64,000 bases of DNA from Anaerolineales bacterium (GTDB lineage: Bacteria > Chloroflexota > Anaerolineae > Anaerolineales > UBA11858): contig JANQED010000132.1 in assembly GCA_028278545.1 (NCBI GenBank), positions 363,556 to 427,555 of the forward strand, in the 5' to 3' direction. Numbering within the stretch: the first letter of the stretch is position 1; each line of letters begins with the position of its first letter. This document shows positions 36,686 to 46,412 of the stretch, in pieces. The notes under the pieces were generated by a model, which was not told the origin of the DNA, ran no database searches, and saw only the letters and a list, made by a program, of their open reading frames with translations. The translations under genes and the position numbers were made by a program.

Positions 36686-39208
36686 TCATTCCTGCCAAGG
36701 GGCCTCGTAAATGATCACATCCCCTTGCTCGAAAGCCGCCGGAAGATGGCGCATGAACTTCGCTTCACTCAAACCGGTTGGGCAAGACGCGCTCCCTTGG
36801 GCATACTCGATGCGCTCCTTGAGACCCACGACCACATAGCGGATTTCATACTGATCGAGCACCAGCCGGGCTTCGGACCAACTGGGGGTGCAGTACAGGC
36901 GCTCGATATCCGCCCGGCGAGAGCCCAACAGTTCAGAGCCGCCGCGCCACTGCATCTCGTGAAATTCCCAACCCAGCACAGCCGGCTGACCGCTGTGCGC
37001 GGATATGCGCCCAAAGGTGGTAAAACTGCCCCCCACGGCCTCGGCGACCACCCCCGGAGGGGCCTCGCGCAGCCAGTCCATCGCCGCGGCCTCGTCAGGG
37101 GAGCTGCTGCGCAAATAGGCGGTGCCATCCAAGGTCCACTGCGAGGGCTTGAAGCCGTTGGTCTTCGTCCATAGGCCCAGGGCAGGGTAGATCAGCGCCA
37201 ATCCCAGCAGCAGGAGCATCCCCCCGCGGAACACCAGCTTCCAGGGAGATCGCAGTCCCTCCCACAAGGTGATGGTGGCGTAGGCAGCGACGATGCCCCA
37301 CATCAGCCAGGCGATGAAATAGAACTTGAAGATGGTGTTAATGCGGTAGCCGAACATGTCGCGCAGGAAGACGAACTCTGGGATCAGCACGAGCAGCCCG
37401 CCGATCAGCGTCAGCAGCATGAGATATATCTGCGAGGGAGTGGGGAAATCCGGGGGATCAGCTTCGATATCCTCTTTTCGCTTCAAAGGCCATAAGTTGG
37501 CGATGGCAAATGTCAGCAAAACCACCAATGTCAGCAGAGTGCCCGGCGCGGTCAGTCGGCGGACGAACCCTTCCCTGAGCAGCGCGCCCCAGCCCGGCGC
37601 GGCTACTGACCCCAAGAACGTGTTGGCAGCCGCGGCCGCTTCCGGGATGAAGTTGTTGAGCAGGGGTAAAGCGGCAATGATCCCGGTGATCGCCAACGAG
37701 ATCAGCCACAAAGCCAGCACCGCCCCCAAGGTGACCTGCAAACCGCCTTTCAACCCCTCCCGGTTCCGGCGGACGCGCCATAAATGGATCACAAAGGCTA
37801 AGATGGGTACTAAAAACGGGGCGAACATGATCCAGGTGTAAACGCCCCGCGTGACGTAGATGATATTGGGCAGCGGCCCGCCCGCCTGGGACGAGAAACC
37901 GAGGTAAAAGGGGAAATACAGGCCGATCGCCGCAATCCCGAGGGCCAACCCGGCCGTGAAGAAGTCCCTCAATAAGGCGGCCAGGGACCCTTTGCGGCCA
38001 CCTGCCCCCCTCAGCCGCCGCAGAGCGTACACTCCGGCAAACAGCGCCACATAAAAGGGGGCATCCCAGGTATTCAGGAAGGCCATCGCGCCCAGAACGA
38101 TCGCGCTGAGGGTGAAAAACGCCGGGCTGAGGCGCAGGCGCGGCCAGGAAAGCCTTTCACCCCCGCGATCAAGCAGCAAATTGAAGGCCAGCGCCATCAC
38201 CAGGAAGGCAAAGGGCATCGCTAAGACATGGGGGTGCAGGTCTGCCAGCAAATAGGAGAAGAAGGGGAACTCGTCGATGACATCGCCCTTGTTGACCCAG
38301 TTGAAGTCGAAATCCTGGACGACGCGTGAGGCCTGCCACCACCACCAGTGCGGAAAACGCTCAGCCGGAGGAGGCTCGCTGAACCTGCCCATATCCAGCC
38401 AGGCCCATAGGGGAGATACCAACGCGCCGCTTTCATCCGTCCGCCAGAAGATGCCCCCCAGACGAAGAAGGTGCAGCAAGCCGCCCAGGTTGCTGACGAT
38501 CAGCACGAAAAAAGGAGCCAACAGGGCGGTCAACGTAGATCGGCTTGCCGCTTGCAGCTTCTTGCCGCTTACAGCTTGCCACTTGCTTCTTGCAGCCAAC
38601 AGGTTATACAGCAGCCCATACGAGCCGACCGCGCTGAGGGCAAAGACCAGCGAAACCCCTAAATTGAAAGCTACGCCGCCAGAAGTGCCCGCCAGTTTAG
38701 CCAGCATCGCCACCAGCACGTAGCCAAAGTAATAATAAGAGATGGCATACCCCGAAAGCCAGGGATCGAAGGGCGGCAAAGTCGGCGAGCGCAGGATGGC
38801 ATTGATGAAAGCCAGCTCCATCGGTTTTTCAGTGCCGGTGATCTCCGGGTTGGCAGCCCGCACCACGGCCCAGGCCGCAAAAGCGATCAAGAAGAGCAGC
38901 TCCACCGTCCACACCAAACGCCGCTGCGTTCTGAACCAGGCCGCGATCTCCCGCCAGCCTCCACGGCGCGCAGACCAGAATACCACTCCCGCCAAAAGGA
39001 GCCCTGCCAGCAACTCTCCGCCGGCATCGTTCTGCAAGACCCCCAAAGAGCCGAGCAGCCAGAAGAGATAGCCCCACAGCAGCCATCCCAGGGCGCGGCT
39101 GAAGGCGTAGCCGCGGTCGGCCAGGGCCGGCAGCAGGCGGTAGGCCAGCGGAAAGGCCAATAAGCCGAGCAGGGATATCAGCAGGTACCAAAAAATGAAA
39201 TCGAGCAT
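36686..39208 (-). CDS. DUF2298 (Chlor_Arch_YYY) membrane protein
   Basis: This 840-residue protein carries about 14 membrane segments and the hallmark Tyr-rich motif, here GYAISYYYFGYVLVAMLAKL (about residues 148-168), preceded by PPFDPWLSGY. DUF2298 proteins are known mainly from Chloroflexota and archaea and are thought to be GT-C-like glycosyltransferases or glycan-handling membrane proteins; biochemical function is not established. HWWWWQASRVVQD and the DLHPHVLAMPF segment (about 325-335) are other family-type blocks. A short stretch at about residues 203-222 is encoded by a 7-base repeat (38544-38595) and looks like an inserted loop. It follows the giant fusion gene by 15 bases. Confidence 0.88.
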   Translation of the reverse strand: MLDFIFWYLLISLLGLLAFPLAYRLLPALADRGYAFSRALGWLLWGYLFWLLGSLGVLQNDAGGELLAGLLLAGVVFWSARRGGWREIAAWFRTQRRLVWTVELLFLIAFAAWAVVRAANPEITGTEKPMELAFINAILRSPTLPPFDPWLSGYAISYYYFGYVLVAMLAKLAGTSGGVAFNLGVSLVFALSAVGSYGLLYNLLAARSKWQAVSGKKLQAASRSTLTALLAPFFVLIVSNLGGLLHLLRLGGIFWRTDESGALVSPLWAWLDMGRFSEPPPAERFPHWWWWQASRVVQDFDFNWVNKGDVIDEFPFFSYLLADLHPHVLAMPFAFLVMALAFNLLLDRGGERLSWPRLRLSPAFFTLSAIVLGAMAFLNTWDAPFYVALFAGVYALRRLRGAGGRKGSLAALLRDFFTAGLALGIAAIGLYFPFYLGFSSQAGGPLPNIIYVTRGVYTWIMFAPFLVPILAFVIHLWRVRRNREGLKGGLQVTLGAVLALWLISLAITGIIAALPLLNNFIPEAAAAANTFLGSVAAPGWGALLREGFVRRLTAPGTLLTLVVLLTFAIANLWPLKRKEDIEADPPDFPTPSQIYLMLLTLIGGLLVLIPEFVFLRDMFGYRINTIFKFYFIAWLMWGIVAAYATITLWEGLRSPWKLVFRGGMLLLLGLALIYPALGLWTKTNGFKPSQWTLDGTAYLRSSSPDEAAAMDWLREAPPGVVAEAVGGSFTTFGRISAHSGQPAVLGWEFHEMQWRGGSELLGSRRADIERLYCTPSWSEARLVLDQYEIRYVVVGLKERIEYAQGSASCPTGLSEAKFMRHLPAAFEQGDVIIYEAPWQE
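38544..38595. repeat. Heptamer repeat tract inside the DUF2298 gene
   Basis: Seven copies of a CTTGCNN-type heptamer (CTTGCCG, CTTGCAG, then a CTT insertion, CTTGCCG, CTTACAG, CTTGCCA, CTTGCTT, CTTGCAG) run in phase. They encode a Lys/Ser/Gln/Ala-rich loop in an otherwise hydrophobic protein. Its base pattern differs from the surrounding GC-rich code. Confidence 0.8.
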
Positions 39209-39223
39209 ACGTGTTTTCGGTGG

Positions 39224-42200
39224 TTAGTCGTCAGGTGCGGTCAGCGCCTCACTGTCCACCTGGTAGATCACGGTCTCACCGTCCCGGAAGACCTCCGTCC
39301 ACAGCGTGCCTTCATAAGCGGGGAACTTCTCCAACCCGGAGCCGGCGTATTTGGCGCGTTCTAACTGACCCAGGACGATATAGCTGACGTCATAGCGCTC
39401 CAGGAAATCACGCACCCACTGCATATCCCCGGTTTGATAGAACTCGTGCACCCCATCGACGCGCTCGTAAACCCAATCGTGGGGCACGATGGTGCGCTGC
39501 TGGCGCATATGCCAGTTCCAGCCCACCACCCCCGGCAGGCCGGTATAGACCGTGTAGCGCGTGCCCCAATGGTATTCAACCTGGTTGGCTTCCACGATCA
39601 CCGGCGATCCGACGATGTTGTCCTGCATCCAGCGGATGGCATTGTAATCCTCGGCCAAATCCAGATCAGCGCCCTCATCGTAATAGTGGGCATACTGCAT
39701 GTAGGTCATGCCATCGAGGGTGTGCGGCGCGTCCCCCGCCATGCGGTCTTTGATCTTGGCGAAGCCGCCCAGGAGTGGGTATAGGGCCGCAGCAGCGACC
39801 AGGAAGATAAAAGCGATCTGCCAGGCCAACCGCCAGCCCGCTCTCCATGAAAACCACCCCGACAACAGCCAGCCAAAAGCCGCCGCCGCGCTGACCGAGA
39901 GGAAAGTCCAGGCTTGCAGGTAGAACTTGAAAACGGAGTTCATGCGGCCAATATCGCCAATCACATAGACCACTTCGATGGTCAGCGTGAGCACCAAAGA
40001 AGTGCCTGTCAGGAAGAGCACGAAACGCTTGGCATCGGGCATATCAGGCCGCAAGAGCAGCACACCGGCCCAAAGAGCCAGCGGCAGCACAAACCAGACG
40101 ATGTTCACCCCCCGCCCAAAGGGGAATTGACCATCACTTAAGGCTTCACCGGGCAGCTTGATCCCCAGAGCGAGGATCAGGAACACCAACCCCAGCAAAC
40201 CAGCCCAAATCAAGCCCCGGTACGGTTCCAGCTTGCGCAAAGCCGAGACCGGGGTCTTAGCCATCCAATCGACCGTCTCGTAGAACATCCATGAGACCAC
40301 CAGGAACAAGAACAGTCCCCAATGAGTGAGATAATCCGAAGTTGGGGTGTGCGAACCAAGCCAGATTTGCAGTTGGCTGTATCCCTGGCTGTACCAATGA
40401 GCATACGGCTGATAGATTCCGTTGGACAAAAGCAGCAGCAACCCGACCAGAACGATAGGAAAGGAGAACTGCTTGATGTTCCTGAGGGGGTCTGAACCCA
40501 CGGGAGGATCTGCCCCCCAATAACGCCAGGCCGCGTAGCCCAGGGCGACGGCCCCCAGGGGCAAATAGGTGTAGATATCGGAGAGGTTCACAGGATACAT
40601 GGCCCCGATGGCCAGCCCGCCTAGAAATAGACCCAGCCCCACTTGCAGCGCAGAACGCCCTCCGTTTCGGGCCCAGGCTTTGCCCAAGACAGCCGATAAA
40701 GCCCAGGCGACCACCAGCAAGGCAATTGGCAGGGCAATCATGTGGGCGTGCAGATCAGCGTATAAGAAGGTGAAGAAGGGGAACTCAGTGATCGGGGTGC
40801 CATGTTCGGCGGCGATCACCCGGCTGGGGTTCCAGTACCACTCGTCCAGGCGGTAAGGCAGGGGCGTCCCAGTCAGCGCTTTGAACAGGCCCTGGATGGA
40901 CCAGATCAATTTGCGCACCAGACCGGCCCCAGCAATCTCCTCCGCGGACACGACCATCCGCTGATAACCCTGGACGATCATCCGCAGGATGCCCAGGTTA
41001 CCCAGCACCACCATCCCCAGCGCCCCCGAGAGGCCTCCGATGAACTGGCGCGAAGAGAACCTGACTTTCGACCCAACGCCGCCAGAGGCCGCCCCCGGCC
41101 CGACCAGATTCCAAACGATGGAGAAGGCCCCCATGGCGACCATCGCAAACAGGGTCGGCAGGATCAGGTTGTAGGCGAAGGACGGCACGATCCCCAAGAA
41201 CTTGACCAGGACACCCACGATCAGAAAGCCGTAGTAGTAATAATTGATATACCCGCCCGCAAACCAGGGATCATAAGGCGGGAAAGAAGTGCTCTTCAAC
41301 ACGGCGTTGAAATACGAGAAGTCCATCGGTTTCTCGCCGCCCTTCCAGGGGTGCCACAGATCGGGGTTGCCCAGGCGGATCAGCAGCATCACCACGAAGA
41401 AAACCAGGAACAAGCCTTCCACGATCAGATAGTAATTTGCCCGCTCGCGCCACTCACCCAGCAGTTCATCCTTCTGGCGGTAGGCCAGATAGCCGCCCAG
41501 CAGCGCCATCAGGGAGATCGCCGCCCCAATCGTCAAACGGCTAAAGGGGATCCGCGCCGAACCGGCCAACCACACCAGATAGGCCAGCACCAGCATACCC
41601 ACTGTACGCGCCAGGGGATAGCCGCGATCGCTCAGCCCAGGCAGGGCGAAACGTACCAGGGGATAGCTGATCAACCCCACGATGAAAACGCTCAGATACC
41701 AGACCAGCACGCCGACAAATTGGTTGCGGTTATGCAGGGCCTCAGGATCGAACAGCTCCGACCAGGTGCCCCCGGCACGCTGCTCCGCTAAACGTTCGGT
41801 GGGCAGCATCAGATTCCCGGGGAAAGTATCCGCTTTACGGGGGGTGACCCGCACCACCTTCGAGAGGTCAACAGCCCCGAGCAGCGCTTCTACCCTGGCG
41901 GGGTCGAAATCGGCCGATTTTTGGAAAACGAATACCTTGGGGTGGTCATAGACCGTGAAGGCTTCTTCGGCGAATTGATCGTTGATCTCAAAAGGCCCCA
42001 GCGATGGCTTGGACTGGAAGACCTGCACCAGCTCGAAACCGAGATTCCCCTCGAAAGTGCCCGGCTCGGCGACGTTGTAGCACCACTCGATGCTCCGCTC
42101 AGCCGGGCAGCCGATCAACTGTCGGTAATACGCCGATGTCAGCGGGTAGCGTTCGGGCACGCGGGTAGTCGTGCCCCATTGGCGGCTGGAAGTGATCAGC

Positions 42201-44158
42201 AAATAATCCGCCTGAGCCAGGGTGCTGGTGAAACGCCCCAACTTCTCTTCGTTATCATCCCAATACATCTCGAAATTGAGACCGCCCTGATAAATGCCCC
42301 CAAAGGGATCGTAGCCATCCATGCGCAGGGGCAAGCCATCGTCCCAGGTGCTCTCATTGGCAATTGCCGTTCCCGAGAACGACAGCTCCCCCTCTCCTTG
42401 CAGCGCGAAGTTCAAATAATAGGTGTCGCCTTGAACCAAGGTCACCGGCGGATCGAGCTTCAAGGTGTACCCCTCACCGCGGGGGTCGCTCAGCGCGGCG
42501 AATCGAGAGGTCACCACAGCAGTGGCCACCGGCTCCCCATCCAGCCGGAGCGTCAGGCCGAGCGAGAGAGTCTGTTCACCTTCCGCCAGACCCCCAACGT
42601 CCAGGACATGCGGCAAGGTGATCTCAGCCAGGCCGCCGCTCTGCTGGGCTACAAACGGGGTCTGATAAGGGGCATCGGCGCGGATCGTCGAACCTTGCGA
42701 GAAGGGCAAAGGCTGGTGGTAAACCCCCTCCTCGCCCTCGATATTCAACGTGATCGGCCCAGGGAAGTTTTGGAACATCCAGCGGGTGGCTTCCACCCGC
42801 GGGTGGGGCTGGGTATAGATCCTGGTGAAGGAAAACGCCCATCCAAAGGTGGCAACCAACACCAAACCGCCCAAACCAAAGGCCAGCACCCGCCGTACGT
42901 TGGCGCGCTGCGGCGTTCCCACGTCCAAACGCGCCAGGGCAAACACAAACCAGGCCGCGAAAATCGCCAGCGTGGGGTAAATGGGCAACTGGTAGCGCAT
43001 GGTGCTGTTCCACTGCAGCGACTGCCAGACGAAGTACAGCACCGTCCAACCCCACAATAGGATGTGCCGCCGCCACTCGCCTTTCCAACTGCGCCAGCCC
43101 ATCCACAGGAATCCCGCCCAGGCGGACAATCCCAACGGCAGGCCCAGCCCCCAGGTGACCAGGTTCTGCCATGAAAACCATACCGGGCGGCGGGCCCACT
43201 GCAACGCCGGCGGGAAATCCACATCGCCGCCAGCCTGGGCGCGCAGCGAGGTCAGATTCTCGATCCATAGCGGATTGGGCTTCAACCCCAGGAAACCCGG
43301 CCCGGAGAAGGCATACGGCTGCATCATGCGGAAGGTTAAAAGGCCGACCAGGCCTGCTAAAACCACGTATAGCATCACGCGCCCTGCTTCCCGTTGGCGT
43401 TCCCCAGGGGTGAGTCGCAGCAGATACAACGCCGCGGCCCCGGGCAAGACCACGGCCACCGGCGCGGCGTTGACCTTGGAGGCCACGGCCATCCCCAGGA
43501 CCAACCCAAAGAGCATACTCGGCCAGAAAACCGGGTGGGACCATAATCGTGGCGCGTGGCGCGCGGAAAGGGGCACCTCCTCGCTCCCCGCCCCTCGTTC
43601 TCCGCTTGTCAGCACCTCGACGGCGAAGTAGATTGCCAGGAAAGTAAAGAAATTGGTGAACGTATCGACGGTGAAGAAGTGCGACTGCTGGATCGGCAGC
43701 ACAGCGAAGGCATAGAACGCCGCGCCCAGAACGCCTACACGCCGGTCGTAAAGGCGGCTGGCCGTCAAATAGACCAGCCAGACCACGGCCAAATCCGTCA
43801 GGGCCGAAAGCGCCCGTCCCACCAGATACACCTGCCCGTACCCCGTATCCCCTAGCCAGTCCGCCACGTAGCGCACGATGAAAATCGGCAAAGTGCCGTA
43901 CACAAAGAAGCCGTGCCCGCGGTTGTGGGGGTTCAAACTGGACTCGGCGGTGTTGAAGTAATCCCCCAGGCTCTCCACGGGGACGATGCTGGTTTCCACC
44001 ATGGTCAGAAAACGCTCGTCCGGGTGCAGGTGCTGCTCCTCGTCCCAGTCCAGCCCCACCAGGCGCAGGTACGCCCCGGCTATCAGGATATAGGCCATGA
44101 AAATAATATAAAGCCAGCGGGTGCGCGATCTCTTCTTGGGGGTCGGTTCGTCGATCAT
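39224..44158 (-). CDS. Giant fusion: GT39/PMT-like glycosyltransferase plus DUF2298 domain
   Basis: At 1644 residues this is the largest gene in the window. The N-terminal half (about 1-810) is a GT-C glycosyltransferase: first TM at 15-35, acidic loop GLDWDEEQHLHPDERFLTMV (about 34-53) with the DE/DER residues expected at the catalytic site, about 10 further helices, then a beta-rich extracytoplasmic domain. The C-terminal half (about 815-1630) is a complete DUF2298 unit with GGYINYYYYGFLIVGVLVK (about 962-982) and DLHAHMIALPIALLV. The next gene downstream encodes DUF2298 alone, so the fusion may reflect a functional pair. A role in surface glycan assembly using polyprenyl-phosphate sugars is inferred. 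A short repeat-encoded loop lies near residues 185-203. Confidence 0.88.
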   Translation of the reverse strand: MIDEPTPKKRSRTRWLYIIFMAYILIAGAYLRLVGLDWDEEQHLHPDERFLTMVETSIVPVESLGDYFNTAESSLNPHNRGHGFFVYGTLPIFIVRYVADWLGDTGYGQVYLVGRALSALTDLAVVWLVYLTASRLYDRRVGVLGAAFYAFAVLPIQQSHFFTVDTFTNFFTFLAIYFAVEVLTSGERGAGSEEVPLSARHAPRLWSHPVFWPSMLFGLVLGMAVASKVNAAPVAVVLPGAAALYLLRLTPGERQREAGRVMLYVVLAGLVGLLTFRMMQPYAFSGPGFLGLKPNPLWIENLTSLRAQAGGDVDFPPALQWARRPVWFSWQNLVTWGLGLPLGLSAWAGFLWMGWRSWKGEWRRHILLWGWTVLYFVWQSLQWNSTMRYQLPIYPTLAIFAAWFVFALARLDVGTPQRANVRRVLAFGLGGLVLVATFGWAFSFTRIYTQPHPRVEATRWMFQNFPGPITLNIEGEEGVYHQPLPFSQGSTIRADAPYQTPFVAQQSGGLAEITLPHVLDVGGLAEGEQTLSLGLTLRLDGEPVATAVVTSRFAALSDPRGEGYTLKLDPPVTLVQGDTYYLNFALQGEGELSFSGTAIANESTWDDGLPLRMDGYDPFGGIYQGGLNFEMYWDDNEEKLGRFTSTLAQADYLLITSSRQWGTTTRVPERYPLTSAYYRQLIGCPAERSIEWCYNVAEPGTFEGNLGFELVQVFQSKPSLGPFEINDQFAEEAFTVYDHPKVFVFQKSADFDPARVEALLGAVDLSKVVRVTPRKADTFPGNLMLPTERLAEQRAGGTWSELFDPEALHNRNQFVGVLVWYLSVFIVGLISYPLVRFALPGLSDRGYPLARTVGMLVLAYLVWLAGSARIPFSRLTIGAAISLMALLGGYLAYRQKDELLGEWRERANYYLIVEGLFLVFFVVMLLIRLGNPDLWHPWKGGEKPMDFSYFNAVLKSTSFPPYDPWFAGGYINYYYYGFLIVGVLVKFLGIVPSFAYNLILPTLFAMVAMGAFSIVWNLVGPGAASGGVGSKVRFSSRQFIGGLSGALGMVVLGNLGILRMIVQGYQRMVVSAEEIAGAGLVRKLIWSIQGLFKALTGTPLPYRLDEWYWNPSRVIAAEHGTPITEFPFFTFLYADLHAHMIALPIALLVVAWALSAVLGKAWARNGGRSALQVGLGLFLGGLAIGAMYPVNLSDIYTYLPLGAVALGYAAWRYWGADPPVGSDPLRNIKQFSFPIVLVGLLLLLSNGIYQPYAHWYSQGYSQLQIWLGSHTPTSDYLTHWGLFLFLVVSWMFYETVDWMAKTPVSALRKLEPYRGLIWAGLLGLVFLILALGIKLPGEALSDGQFPFGRGVNIVWFVLPLALWAGVLLLRPDMPDAKRFVLFLTGTSLVLTLTIEVVYVIGDIGRMNSVFKFYLQAWTFLSVSAAAAFGWLLSGWFSWRAGWRLAWQIAFIFLVAAAALYPLLGGFAKIKDRMAGDAPHTLDGMTYMQYAHYYDEGADLDLAEDYNAIRWMQDNIVGSPVIVEANQVEYHWGTRYTVYTGLPGVVGWNWHMRQQRTIVPHDWVYERVDGVHEFYQTGDMQWVRDFLERYDVSYIVLGQLERAKYAGSGLEKFPAYEGTLWTEVFRDGETVIYQVDSEALTAPDD
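43548..43612. repeat. Short-period repeat tract inside the giant fusion gene
   Basis: On the coding strand the run GAACGAG GGGCGGG GAGCGAG (7-base units) is followed after a gap by CGCGCGC CACGCGC CACG. It encodes the hydrophilic segment SGERGAGSEEVPLSARHAP between two membrane helices. Confidence 0.55.
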
Positions 44159-44173
44159 AAGCCTGAACGGTAT

Positions 44174-46354
44174 CTAACGCTCAACCGGGGGTACGAAGTA
44201 GATATAGAAGTCCTTGCCTTCGATTTGCGAGTCGTATAAACCCAGCGAGCCTGTCGGATACAAATCCCGCAGGGTCTCCATCGCTGTGGCGTCCTCGGGC
44301 TTGAAGAGGAACATCTTCGTCCTGGGATCATCCAGCGTCTCAGAGAGCTGGTCGGGCCACAAAGCGTAATCCCGCTGCGGTACCCCGGCCCGGATTCCCA
44401 CCAGGCGCGTGTCCACCCAATGGGGATAAGGCACCACCCAGGCGCTGTCTTCAGCCCCCACGGTGTCGGCGAACTGGCGGATGACCGCGCCCAACTGAGA
44501 GGTATTCCATGCCCCCAGGGCAAAACTATCTCGATACTGCCTGAAGACGAGATCGTAATTCTGGGCACAGGACCACGCCAAAAGCAGCACGCCCACGCCC
44601 CAGGCCAGCCGCTGCCCCCAAACAGGGCTGCGCAGACTCCCTTTGAGGGTGGTCAGCAGTCCATCGAGCGCCATCCCCACGATCAAGAATACGGGGATCA
44701 ACGCGCCCCCGGTGCGGTTAAGCGAGGGGTTCTCCCCCGGGAAAGCCAGCGACAGCACCGAGGTCATCATCAGCAGGGGGATCGAGACCAGAAGGAACAA
44801 GTCCAACCACTCTCTGCGGCGCAGATAACGCACCGTCAGCATCACCCCCCCAATGAAGAGCAAAGCCGCCGAGACCACCCCCAGAGCCGGGCGGTGAGTC
44901 ACCGAATGCACCCAGATCTCGCCATTATCCCAAAAGAACATCGTCATCGCATTCCACAGGTTCTTGAAGAAGGTCTGCCAGGCCGGGTCTGAGAAGGGCT
45001 GCTCGACCTGGGTCATGCGCGTCATCATGCGGTAGGAAAACGAGCCCATATTCGCTAGCGCGAACCGCAGCAGGGGCAGGAAGACCAATAACGATGCCGA
45101 AATCAACACCACCAACCCCGAGAACGCACCCTGGCTAGCCTTTCTCTCGCGGCGGTGTGCTAAATACAGCCCCACAGCGACCAGCACGAAGATGGGCACA
45201 AACCGGAAAGGGCTGTAGCCGTGCAAGCCCAACCCCAAGAAAAGCCCGGCTAATAAGAAATCATTGTGGTTGCCCCGGCGCAAGCCGCGCACCAGGAAAT
45301 AGATCGTCGGCGCGGCAAAAAAGGGATAAAGCGTAAAGCGCAAAGCCACCCGGGAGATCACGTTGGGCCAGTAAGCGATCCCCGCGAAGGCCATCGCCAG
45401 CAAACCCACCCGGCGATTGGCAACTTCCTTCCCCAGCAGGTAGATGAAGGGTATGGTAAACAGCCCTGCCAGCGCGGTACCGATCTTCAGGCTCAGGAAC
45501 GATAGCCCCGTACCAAAGACCTGGGCCACCGCGGCCGTCAAATACATCTGGAAGGCTTCGCGCCCGGTGTTGCGGACGAAGAAAATGCTGTGTTGACCGT
45601 CGAGCACATCGCCTACATCCAGCAGCTTCTCAGCGTGATCGCTGAACATCTCCGGAGGCACACTGTCCAACTGATAGAAGCGGAAGAAGGCCGAGAGCGC
45701 AAAAACACCCAATACCAGCAGCGACCAGGGCGAAAAAGTGAGCCCCTTTTCCCGCAGCGACCCAATGGCTATGCGCATCCTCTGCGGCCAGGAGGGGCTG
45801 TCGCTTGAGGGCCTCCAGACGGCGAGGATGAACAAAGTCAGCGATAGGACCCACAGCATAAGATTCATCTGTGTGAAGCGGTTGCCCCCAAAAGCAAAGA
45901 ATGCCAGCGCACCAAAAAGGGCGCTCCCCACCAGGGGTGGCAATCGCACGCCGAACGGTATCACTTCTAATGCAACGCTCGCGGTTTCGGGCAATTTCAA
46001 CCGGCCGCGCAACTGCGCCCAGACGATTAGCCCCGCGGCAAGCGCGTACAGCACGATGCCCGCGGTGAGGCCCCGCTCCGGGGGCTCTAAAGCGCGCTGA
46101 GCGAAGAGGGCCAGTCCCAGGGAGAGCACCGCCCACCAGCCGGCCCAGCGGATCAAATCGAAGGCGCTGCTGAGGTCCCGATCGATCTCTTCGGGCTGAG
46201 CAGAGGGCGCTTCCGCGTCGAGCGGCAGCCCCTGGACGATCTCCAGAAAATCATCCGTTTGTGGTTCAGCATCCGGCCAGGGAATCTCGACGACCTCGTC
46301 TCGCCAGAAAAATATCTTCGATTTAACGTAATCAAGGACGGAGGGTTCTTTCAT
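44174..46354 (-). CDS. Glycosyltransferase family 39-like membrane protein
   Basis: This 726-residue protein has a soluble N-terminal stretch of about 75 residues, then about 12 membrane segments and a C-terminal extracytoplasmic region. The first large loop after the membrane entry (YQLDSVPPEMFSDHAEKLLDVGDVLDGQ, about residues 225-252) carries the acidic and His residues typical of GT39 catalytic loops (D-H-A-E), and FFVRNTGREAFQMYLTAAVAQ is the usual next block. It would take a polyprenyl-phosphate-linked sugar as donor on the outer face; donor and acceptor are unknown. It is the upstream member of the four-gene GT39/DUF2298 run, 15 bases before the giant fusion gene. Confidence 0.87.
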   Translation of the reverse strand: MKEPSVLDYVKSKIFFWRDEVVEIPWPDAEPQTDDFLEIVQGLPLDAEAPSAQPEEIDRDLSSAFDLIRWAGWWAVLSLGLALFAQRALEPPERGLTAGIVLYALAAGLIVWAQLRGRLKLPETASVALEVIPFGVRLPPLVGSALFGALAFFAFGGNRFTQMNLMLWVLSLTLFILAVWRPSSDSPSWPQRMRIAIGSLREKGLTFSPWSLLVLGVFALSAFFRFYQLDSVPPEMFSDHAEKLLDVGDVLDGQHSIFFVRNTGREAFQMYLTAAVAQVFGTGLSFLSLKIGTALAGLFTIPFIYLLGKEVANRRVGLLAMAFAGIAYWPNVISRVALRFTLYPFFAAPTIYFLVRGLRRGNHNDFLLAGLFLGLGLHGYSPFRFVPIFVLVAVGLYLAHRRERKASQGAFSGLVVLISASLLVFLPLLRFALANMGSFSYRMMTRMTQVEQPFSDPAWQTFFKNLWNAMTMFFWDNGEIWVHSVTHRPALGVVSAALLFIGGVMLTVRYLRRREWLDLFLLVSIPLLMMTSVLSLAFPGENPSLNRTGGALIPVFLIVGMALDGLLTTLKGSLRSPVWGQRLAWGVGVLLLAWSCAQNYDLVFRQYRDSFALGAWNTSQLGAVIRQFADTVGAEDSAWVVPYPHWVDTRLVGIRAGVPQRDYALWPDQLSETLDDPRTKMFLFKPEDATAMETLRDLYPTGSLGLYDSQIEGKDFYIYFVPPVER

Positions 46355-46412
46355 ACCAAGGGATAATGATACTCGATCTTATGGGCGGGGGCAAACGCCT
46401 GGAGCTGATCCC

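Noticed and set aside
41921..43060. 379-codon plus-strand frame opposite the giant fusion gene
   Set aside because: It is an antisense shadow of a well-supported membrane protein and is Arg/Gln/His-rich without domains.
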